Origin: Numida meleagris
Lineage: Eukaryota; Chordata; Aves; Galliformes; Numididae
DNA length: 64,000 nucleotides
Assembly (NCBI RefSeq): GCF_002078875.1
Contig: NC_034409.1
Span: 13,148,434 to 13,212,433, forward strand
Direction: 5' to 3'
Numbering within the stretch: position 1 is the first letter of the stretch; each line of letters starts with the position of its first letter. The notes beneath the pieces are model-generated. The model did not search any database. It was not told the origin of the DNA and saw nothing but the letters and a program-made list of their open reading frames with translations. The position numbers and the translations under genes are program-made. Of this stretch, positions 28,101-39,600 are shown in pieces.

Positions 28101-31100
28101 TTGTTGCTGCTCAACAGCTTAGGTACCTTAAAATCCTCCGTAGGAAGCAAATCAAGGGGAAATTTTACACTACTGAAAAATATAAGAGGTTGTTTAAAAT
28201 TTTAAATCAAATTTCCCATAATGAAGAAGTATTAACAATGTTGGGTGACACACTGCATTTAATAAACATAGGAAACCATATAACTTGTAGCTGGGCACGC
28301 AACGGTTATCTGAGACCACTCACTTGAAGTTACTCTTTCATATATTGAACGCAACTGCCTCACGTTCTACTGAATATTCTGAATTGTTCAGGAAACAAAT
28401 ACAACAGAGTCTATTAAGGATAACCAAAGTGCACACTAGCAGCGTACAAAATTCAAATCCATATAACTACATATAAAAAGAATCTGAAGAGTAAAGGAGC
28501 TTGAAAGAGTAAAATCATTACTACTACTAAAAAAACACGCTCATACCTAAGTCTGTAACAGAGCTGTTCTTCAAAAACTGCCGGAGCTGCTACAGTTGCT
28601 TCTACCATTCTTAGCAGTAGCCATAAAAACTTTATCTGACACATCTCCTTATCACAGCAGGTGAAAATATTTGGATTAGTGCACTCAGTCACTCTGATAT
28701 TGTGGAATGGTTTGAGTAGAGACAAGATCAAGAGAAGATCCAGGCTGGTTGAATCACATACAGACTGACATTTTTTTAATACAGGTTTTGTCCTCTCTGT
28801 GACTGGTTGGACACTATGTAGCACAGGAAACCCTTTACAGCCACCAGAACAATTGCAAATTTTGCCATGGATCTTTAGGAAAATGGCATTTTGTGCTACC
28901 ATATTCAGTAATAAATCTAGACTTGTCAGAGTTTATTGGGAAAACAAGCAAATAAACAACAATGACAACAACAACAAACACTAAGAGTTCTTCTCACCAG
29001 ATGCTGAAGTTCTTTGAGGTCCCTACAGACCATGTAGAAGACGCCAAGCAGAATATTTATATACGCAGAATAGAAATCCGCAGAATATTCTGGGGGATGA
29101 TTCTGAGACAAGATCTTCTGCAGGTGTCCTATTTAAACATAAGTAAGTTTGGCTTATCTAAAACCAGCTTAATAAACTGAATACATTTTAAATTAAGTGG
29201 AAAAACAATTCCCATTAAAAACAAAAACTACCAAAAAATCATTGTAATTGAAAGGACTAGCAAGTATGATGGAAGACAAACGTTATTTTTCGATGTTCCA
29301 CTAAGAGAAGAAAGAGAAGTATTTTAGAGGTTGATTGAATACAGTCTTCTGCTTTTCAGTAGCTAATATGCTTTGCAGATTCAGAAAAGGCATATTGGTA
29401 AATATTGAAAAAAAACATTTCCAATGTTTTCGACAAAGTGTTATTCAATCCCCAAAAAGCAAATTCAAGCATTATATTACCTATGCTGTAATCAGGAAAA
29501 TACAAGATGAATGGCTCAAAGCATCCAGTATTTGGTCGGAACATTTCCCATACTATTTCACTAAGCAAGATAACTGTCACATTTCTGTCAGTCTACAAAG
29601 AGGGGGGAAAAAAAAAAGTAACAGATGAACAGAAAAAAACATTGCATATTATAACGCCAATGAGAAAAAAAAGACCACTGTGACTCTTCTGTTCCAAATA
29701 ATAAGCAAACAAAAAATGAAACTTACAGTTTAATACAAATTACTATCATAATAAAGCTTCAGATAGCCTAGTTAAGCAAGTCATACATTTGAAGATTCTC
29801 ATCTTTATCTCTTGTCATTTCATTGACATGTAAGCTTTCTGGTGTGACAGAGCTCTAGTACTAGAAAATACCACATTCCATCCATCCACAGTTTAGTAGA
29901 GTTAAGGCAGCAATTTATGCTGGTCATCAAATCAAGACTTTCAGAACACACAGGAAGAGTTAAGAAGCGAAAAGAAAGCTCAGATCATTCTGAAACCAAG
30001 CTAGTACTTAATTTTAAAGGTCAGGTGGTGAGTAGGAACAGAAGATTTTTGAAAATTGCCCCTCTTTCCTTTTGTCACATCACAGTGCTTGAATGCAGTT
30101 CTCACTATATTCTAAGAATGCCAAAGTCTATAGTTTAAACTCCAAGACACTGTCTACAGAAAAATACCAGAAAGAGCTCCTTCGAAACCCTTAATGATAT
30201 GTGTTTAATATGAGTTGTGAATGACTTGAAAAGTTTAAGTGCTAGTCTCTCTCTGAAATTCCCACTTTTTGCTAAAATGATATCCACCAACATTCTTTAT
30301 TGTTTCTTCTTTCTCAGCTTGTATTCATCTATTTCCTTTTAATGAGATCACTTTTCTGCCTGGTTTTCTTCCCTTTTCCTATCCCAGATCTCACACCATT
30401 TTAGCTAAGAAAAAAACTATACAGTTTTTTCATTTCAGTTCCTGACAGACCTTCCAAATATGAAAAACCTAAGTCCTTTCCACCATAATCCTCACAGAAA
30501 TCAAGCATCGTATGACCCATTCTTCACAAATGATGCCCTGTTCCCACAAAATCCTTGACCACTAATGAAGACCCTCGCCTCCTAAGCATGAAAGTAAATG
30601 ATGAAGTAAGTTTGCCCCTATTACATTCATCTCCCTGCACAAGAGTTTTACAGCATCTCAGTTCAGAATACAGAAACTAGGATATCAGCATTCAGAAAAG
30701 CTAGCAAACTTATTTGGAGATTACTTTTGAACGTGAAGATGCTGCTTTAGCATATTTTAAAAAAAATCATATGCTTTTTTGGTCCCTGAACAGCAGGGGC
30801 TACACTTCCCTCATTTATTCTGTCAGTTTGTTTCTGCTTCAGGGCAGCAAACTCCACAATATGGGCAAAACAGACAAGAAGGGCCAGAAAAAACATATCA
30901 GCTGCCAAGATTAAAAACACAGCTGTGAATGAGACTTCATTCAGTAAATAGTGAAATCAGTATCACCAGAAAATTACTGACTAGCATATACAAGTTGTTG
31001 AGGTACAAAAAAAAAGTCCTCTATTTAGTTGTTCAGATATTTCAAAATACCACCATTTTCTGGTTTTGTTTTCTATTTATTTTCTGAGAATACACCATTT

Positions 31101-34100
31101 TGACTTCTTCCAAGGAATAGGCTTATCCCTTGGAAGATATTCAGAAGTGAAAGAGGACAAGATACAGAGTTTAAGTCCAAATCAGAAACATACTATGGCA
31201 TGATTATAGTAGAAATGTAAAATCCTTCTGCCAACATCAAGCACATTCTCAGCTGCTGAGCTGAGCAGGTCCAGCCACAACCAAATAGTTTATACAGTTC
31301 TGACAAGGCCATCAAGAAACGGTCTGAAGTTTCACGTGGGAGAAAACTGAGGAAAACAGAATTTATTGAGTTGTAAATTCATGCTTCTGATGCTGAATTC
31401 ACTCTATTTGATTGAACTCCCTGAGTCAGCCTGACTCAAATGTAGACTTTGGATCCCCACACTAACATCCACAAATGCTAGAAGGGTTGGATTTTTTTTA
31501 TTTATCTATTGTTGGTACAGAGTATGTAGGACCTGTGTTGAACTTTTGCCTGACAGATCACAGTCTTCCTTTTTTTTGCCTTTTTTTTTTTTTTGGTAGT
31601 TACTACAGAAGTTTAAATGAAGTGTAGAAAAAATTCACATTCTTCTTCTGAAGAATTTACATTATTCTTCTGAAAAGACAGCTACATATCTGGCATCAGC
31701 ATCAGAAGGTATTACTAAACTTTACTTTTGTTTGCTCATATTGAAGGCTAAGATATTTAAATTCTGATTTACTTTCTGGTTTTGACCACTGCCATTGCTT
31801 ATTTTCCAGAAAACAAACAAACAGACAAACCAACCTTGCAGCTTTTCTAATCTAAGGAATCACTTTTCATGATGAGCCTAGACAGACATATCTCACGTGC
31901 AGTTGTTTTTAATGTAGGAAACATATGCTATTTCTTTTCTTGAGATACTCACCAATTCTTGAAGTCTTAGAAATGCTGGCAGGATGTTTGCTTCCATTTC
32001 CCTTAGCTGCTCTGCCCGATCCAGTACCTTTAACAAAATAATAATCTAATTACACAGACAATGTTAACCTGACCTCCTATGCTGACCTGAAATCCATTCT
32101 CAACTGCTAGAGACACATTTCACCAATAGCTCTTAGACAGAACAGGAAATAAGTAGGAAGTCACCTTAAGAAGGGAACATCAGAGAGATTATTGCTTCAA
32201 ATGTGCTTCCAGAAAGCTCAAGCTGCTCTGCCTTTCAAACAAAAGATACAATACCCAGAAAAGCTATGTTCTTATACATTACGGTTGCAAGAATTAAGAA
32301 GTACATACGTCAGTCAAGAAAATTGTAATACTATTTATAACCACTGAAATCTCAATTTTCTCCAAATTACTCTTCTATCAAAAACTAGGTATTATTTCAA
32401 CTCTATATTAACATGCTTACAGTAGGAGAGTTGTCTTTTACTGCTATTAAATTATATCTCCGAAATAATTAAGAGCTACTACTTAGTATCTTCAACTAGC
32501 TAACACCTGGAGTTCATACAACTGAATTTTGAGAGAAACTTTTCTTACCATGGTTCATAGCCCAGAAGTTTACAAAATTGTATTTTATGCCAGCCTGCTG
32601 TAGCACTAACAGATACGTTGTGTACACATAGCTCAAACAAGGAACACTATCTAAACAACTACACATTTGAGCCTACATGGAAAAAAACAGGAGCATAAAA
32701 ACATTGATGGCCATCCTTTAGAAAAAAAAAAACTTACTCCCCGTATTCTTACAATCTTGACAGGAATGAAAAAAGGAGAACAATCATTTCTTTTGTATTC
32801 TATTCACTACTCACTATAAAAATGTAAGTTTTGAAGTTCGTTACTTCCTCTGAATTACCGCTGTTCAAAGAGAAACTATTGGTCTCTGGAATATTGCATT
32901 AGTCTAGCCTTTTACCACATCCAAATATTAAAACATCTATTGTTTCTATTGTTCACAATAAGAAAAATAATTTTATGTGGACAACTAAAGAACATGTTAT
33001 GAAACGGGTATTTCAAAATAAAACTGAAAAAAAGAAAGTGGGATTATCTCTGAGATAATAGTTTGAGATTCTTGGGACTTTACTTAAAACTATAATACAA
33101 CGTGATTTTATATTGACATCTGTATCTGGTTCATATAATAACCAACTTCAGGGATGAAGACAGCTGACTGGATTTACTCAAAATTGCTTCACAATATTGT
33201 TACTAACAAAATACTCCTTCTCAGACCCAGTAACAGGCAATACTGAATACCAAGCTTTAAGCTCTTGACTTAAGTACATTGTACTTTTCACCTAAATGGG
33301 AAAACAACATAGACTTTTTATTCACAGCATACAAAATACACTGTGACACTGGCCTGGGGAATACGTGGTATCTTTCATGGAAATGGCCAACGCAGGCCTA
33401 TAAAGCTACATGTTCCTTATTATTTAGTTTTAAAGCAAATTTGTCATGTTTTTTTTTTTAAGTACATTTTACAAATGACTGTCAAGTAACATTAAAATTG
33501 CAGCTTCTTACTTCTGTGAAGTGCTAAATACTGTAGATGTACACATGAATAGAAGTTATATCTGCTCTATTTTTTCAGATAGTCATAAATTAATTTTTTT
33601 GCAAGTAATCACAAGCATAAAGCACCCATGCTTGAGTTAAGAGAAGCATTCAGAGCCTTTGCTTGAGAGTAAACATTTATCTTAATTCACTCTGAATTAA
33701 TTGGGCTGAAACATTAGATTATTTAGTACCAAAATGAAATAGAATAAATTAGCTTTGCCTGTTCGTGTTACCAGCACATCGGTCTTCTATCACTCTCAAT
33801 TTAAACCATTCTACCATAAACCCAGATGACGCGGGTTAATATACATGAATTGATTTCCTGCGTTCCTGCCTGTTCCCATGCAGAACAGAACTGAAATACT
33901 AATTTAATACTTGATTCTTCTGATTCAGCAACTATTTACCCGAAACAATTGAAACTTTCCAGGTATTTAATGCTTCAGGAGCATTCTGATTTCCAGATCA
34001 ATAATAATTTTAATGTAACACTTGATGCATTCTTCAGTGACGCAGAAGTTTTTTTTAAATTCAAATATTCAGTTGAAAAGAAGGATTTATTATATATTTT

Positions 34101-36573
34101 GTGAAATTTCCTATCACTTACTTTAGTGCTAAATTTTGTTTTTGTGGAATTGTTGAAAGATGTCAGTACCACTTTTTTTGTCCGTATACTAAATTGAACC
34201 ATCTTTAAGTAGTTGATGGTATATTTTAAGTATTGGTTTGGGGTTTTGTTTTTTTTCAGTTTTTGAAGAGTAAATTTTAATCAGCTTCATGTGCTTCATC
34301 AGTTAGCACTGCTTTCCTTAAACACAATATATAGTTAAGTATTTTTTTAATGGATATAAAAACATCTTTAACTATAACCTGTGAAACAGAATGTTGAATT
34401 TTCTGTGTAATTCTGAACTTCTTGTTTGACTACAAAAAAGCAAAGCAACACACTCTTCAACTACTCTGAGAAACATGCAAAGTGATAATCCCAGGTGATT
34501 AGACTTCCAATCTTGAGTCACTTTCACGTTTTAATAAATAATGAATTTGATCTCTTTTAATAAATTATTTAATTCCTAATACTGTGCTGAAAATTCAGAC
34601 CATGTATTTTGTAGGTTTACTACGTATGCACATATATAGTTACATATCACCACACTAATAGAATTTATTCAACTAAGCGAGAACTAGAAAAACTTCATAT
34701 TTATTTCAGTATTCTTCTGTTGGCACAACCTATGCTGTCAGTGTTGTCTGCAAATATTTACTACACAAAGTAGTCAGACAACCACAGAAAAAAGTACTAG
34801 CGCTCTAGTCCTACACTGATTCAATCTCACTTGTGATCTAAGTTCTCATATTCTCTTCCGCAGACTGCTTGTTTCTTCCAGTTGAGTAGGTCATCGACTC
34901 TTTCACTGCACGACCTTTTTTGACATCTCAATTTTAAAACCTCAGTTCTCGTCTCTGAGGGCAACAAGTCTAAACACACAAGATCTTTACATTTACAGAA
35001 GAAATTGTACATTTTAACTCCTTAGTATGACTTCTGACTTCAATCTACTCTAGCCAACAAATGGTTGTCATTTGTGCGCTCCATAATGCACTTCATCTCT
35101 GCTGCTCGCTTTTGCCTTCTCATGTCTGAAATTATCTTCTTCACAAAGAAGTAGCTGGGTGTGACTTAATTATGAAACAAATATAGGCTCTCTAAAGATA
35201 ATATTACAAGAGACTTAATTTAATCTATTCAGTATCAACGGATTCTGAACAAGGTCCAGAAAAAAATTTTGTGAAAACTGTTCTAATACATACATCTCAC
35301 ATACAAATTATTGACAGTTACATCCACGTGAGCAAAACAAAACCTAAGCACTAAAATTAAATTACTTACAACATATACTGTTTGATCTTGAAGATTTTGA
35401 TTGACAACAGCTTGTTTAAACAGACGCACAAAGTCATTGAAGGTATCACAAGGCACGGGAGATTCTTGTTTTGTTTCAGAAGAATGGTTTTGCAACTGGA
35501 TGAGAATTTCTTCTAAAAGAAGTCGTGAAGTAAAGTATTCCACACAGTTCACAAACACATGAGGAAGCTGGAGGGGATAAAAATATCCAACTTCATTTCT
35601 ATACTGTATTTATAGTGGTTATTCAATACAAATACTCCAAAATCAATTTTCCCTTCCATATGAAGCACTGAAAGAAACCAAACACTGCCAACAGAAGAGA
35701 GAGCATAAACCAAAAAAAAACCTTGCCATAGACAAATAATTACTTAGGTAATTATTAGTTCTATTCAAACTATTCCATACCATAATGCGGAGAGAGATCT
35801 CACAAATCCTCGTATGAAACATGCGGTGTACCTTACAATTACGTTTTAAAATTTCGCTTTTAAGAGCAAAACACAGTAAGAAAACCAAACAGCATTTTGA
35901 TCAAAGAAAAGACAATCAGAACAAATTACAGTCTCATAAAACAACCCATTACAAACTACAGCGTCTGGATAGCATGAACTTCTCAAATTTATAATATAAG
36001 AAAGTAATCCAGCAGCACACTCTTCAAAATTACTCAGTGCTTTTGGCATTCATTGCATACAAATGACCCTAAGATGAAGCGTAAGATTCTGTATCAGACA
36101 TGTGATAAGCCCGCTTGTGCAGAATATTTTTAGAAAACCAGATCTTTTCAGAGCAAAGAGCATGTGAAATACAGAGTATGTCATACTCTGGTATGATAAA
36201 CCATAAAAAGTCCTTATCAATATCAGTTTAACAATTTTGAAAAGTTATGGTCAATTGTCTATAAACAGAACAGATGAAGGACTACAGAACAGCACCAATT
36301 TTCAAAGCTACAAAAGGCAAAAACAGGTTATTTTCTAGTAACTTTGCGTTTTAAGAAATAGGTAATTTGCACGGTTCCATACTCTGCTAAAGTGTATGCT
36401 TTTTTTTTTTATTAACACAGAATATGAAAACCTCTGGAAAACATTAGTCATTGGAATATGTATGTATTCTTTGCAAAATTAAACTTCTGGTAAGGAGTGC
36501 ATATGTAGACAGACTACATATATATCTGTTAATATATAACTATATTAAGTACCTTATATATAGTCTATGTAAA

Positions 36574-36622
<49 letters not shown>

Positions 36623-39600
36623 GTACTTCATTCCAGTCTTCCTACTTAAAATACAATACACAGCATATGATTCAGCAGATGTGGGCAAATATAGATATAT
36701 GTTTTCATATAGACATATACTCAACATATCGAAAGCATTCTTGCAATGTTTAGCACTATTAAAAGAAAATGGCTAGGTCTCCAAAAGCATTTATTTAAAG
36801 TGCTTCACCACTACCATGGCAGAAAGAAAGCTATGTGTTTTAGAATGGATTCACAACACCGCATTATGTAGGAAATGCCTATATTTAGCAATAGAAAATT
36901 CTGACCAACAAGTTTCTTGTTAAATCCTACTCCTTTCCAGTACCTACCTGGCTGTCTAATGGTTATGCTGCAATTCTAACAGTGTTCAAATCGACACAAA
37001 AAAAGGTTGTGGCCACTGTTTCCTGCTTTCTCTGCAGAGAATTTCTCTACAGGAAACGAAAGGAACGCAATCAAAAAGGTAAATGAAAGGTACAGTAAAT
37101 GAAAGGAACTCCTCTCTTATAACTAGTGACAGGACAAGAGGGAATGGCCTCAAGTTGCGCCAGGTGAGATTTAGGCTGGACATCAGGAAACACTACTTTT
37201 CTGAAAGAGTGGTCAGGCGCTGGAACGGGCTGCCCAGGGAGGTGGTGGAGTCACCGTCCCTGGAGGTGTTCAAGAAACGTTTAGATATAGCGTTGAGAGA
37301 CATGGTTTAGTGGGGTTATTAGTGGTAGGTGAATGGTTGGTCTGGATGACCTCGTAGGTCTCTTCCAACCTTGGAGATTCTATGATACTATGAAAAAAAA
37401 ACAGTTCTGCATATCTGCAATATGTACACACTAAACAAGTCTGAAGAATAGAGCTATGAGGACAAGAATTCTGTGAATTCAAACATGGTTCCAACATGAT
37501 ATAGGGATCTGTCATTGGATTTAAATACCTGAAGTACTTGACTGACAAAAGCATATGCACTAACAGATTTAAGAGACTTCCGTAACGACACCCTTCAACT
37601 TGGGAGAACTTTAAAACTTGTTTTGAGAAATACTAGAAGAATGAGTAAAACTACCATGGAAAAGCATGTTTGCTAAAAAAAAAAAAAAGAAAGGACTATA
37701 GATGTGGCAAGAACCTAATACTTTAGAAATCTTCTGCCAACACTGATCCAGTAAGGACTAAAATGGACTTCAGGCTGTTCCTATCTATATCATTCCTCAA
37801 GACAAGCATTTTCATGAGAAGCATGCATTCAGTCACAATGGCTCACGACTACCGTGTAGTTCAGATCCTCAGAAATAACAGTGCCCAAGATCCTTAAGGA
37901 GTAGATTTCTCTGCCTATGGTCCTTGCAAGTGAAATAAATCTATTCCTGACAAAGTCCACCAGTTAGTAACACATACGGACTCCAGTAAAAGTCACCAGG
38001 AATACAACTCATCTCCCAGTGGACACCATTAAAGCAGTTTTCTACCCTAACAGTTGAAGGGAATATAAGTTGTAGATCCTGTTTCTAGGAATATAAGATC
38101 CAAAACTCAAAACTGTACACTGAGTTTCCGCGAACGTGTCTTCTCAGTCCAGCTTTGACCTACTTAATATCTACTCCTACCCACTTAGAAAACGGTTGGA
38201 ATCCAAAGGATTTTGAAGCTGAAGAACATTTCTGACAGTGATATTCATTCAAGAAGAAAAGCAACAGTACCAGCATGAGAATAAGATCCATCTCATGAGT
38301 AAAAAGTCTGGCAATGTTGACCTTAGTAAAACAGAAACACACCTCAAGAATGCACCTATTTTTCCTGGCACATCAGAGGTTGAATTCTGAAAGAGTATTC
38401 TATATATCACAACAAATACACTGTTTAAATTTTGAAAGTATCAAAGCCAAGACTCTAAACAGGAAGGACCATATCTTTAAAATACATTATATTAATATAA
38501 CAAAAACGACAGTGAAACGGTTACGGTATCTACTTATGATTCTAAAATTAATGAAGAAAATAAATACATAGGATAGGTAAAATGTTAATGTCAAGAAGTT
38601 AAATTCAAAGTCAATACTTTTAATACAAAAATAAGTTTGGATCTTCTTTTAGGATTTTTTAAGTCTGAAAAATGTGCTTATATATTTATTTTCTGTGATT
38701 ATTTATATGGCATTAAGCAATTTCAAATCAAGATGATTTTACTTAGAAAGCAGGAATGCTTGATGCGAATTTTGCTTTGCATTTATATGCTCCTTGTCCT
38801 GAAAAAATGTGTTGATTCCAATTAGTTGACATAATTCACTTATTGTTAGCCATCCAGCTACAACACCATTACAAACATTTATTCAAGGCATTCAGTTGCT
38901 CTAAAATTTTGACAGAAATAGTCTAAATAATTGATTTTCCTTATGTTAAAAACAGCTAATAGCATAATGCTTTACTGTGGTTTTTAATGTATGATGCACA
39001 TAAAGCTGTGTTTGGAAGATCTAGAAAAACCAAAACAATTAGTCCTATGCAACTTTGCTTCAAGAATTTAGATCTATGGAACTGTATTTTTCCAAAGTGA
39101 AGATCTTCCTGCATCTACAAGCAGGCTGACTGGAATAAACCAAATATGCTACGATGAATACAATGTTCTCCTTGAATGTGCAAAAGTATCAGAACAAATG
39201 GCAGCAGCCTTGTATTCAACTGTGATTTTCATAATTTCATTACTATTTTTTTCCTTTTTAAATTTCCAGCAAGCATATGGCTTGTACCTTTGCTTAGAAT
39301 GCTAATGACTGTATGAAGTTCAAGCTTTTAGGACTACATTTAAAGAGATTATGCACATCCAACTGAACATAACTGAAATTAGTTTGTTAACAAAAAGTAA
39401 AATTTTACTTTGGCAAACTCTTCATACTGTTCCACATCCTCTCCCACAGCTGCTCCAGCACTTGGTCCCCAACATTTTAGGCTAGGAACAGCTTTGCAAC
39501 ACATGTCCACAGACATTGCTAGGACATTCGAGTATCACTGAAATTACATTTGTGAAACTTCCATAAGTTGTTTTTTTTTTTTTAAATATCCAAACAAAAT

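Larger units (their letters stand above)
25755..28997. other. ORC5 intron 6
   Basis: A 3.2-kb intron with the CR1 copy and the embedded tRNA-Gly gene. A 149-codon minus-strand frame ends at 28453. It is Cys/Leu-rich, has no recognised domain, and is probably chance. Confidence 0.85.

Noticed and set aside
28453..28902. 149-codon minus-strand open frame in ORC5 intron 6
   Set aside because: No domain, odd Cys/Leu/Val composition, and not linked by splice sites to ORC5. The neighbouring ORC5 exon (28998-29128) is in a separate, well-supported frame.
36579..36776. 65-codon frame starting with Cys-Val repeats
   Set aside because: Translation of the GT microsatellite, not a gene.
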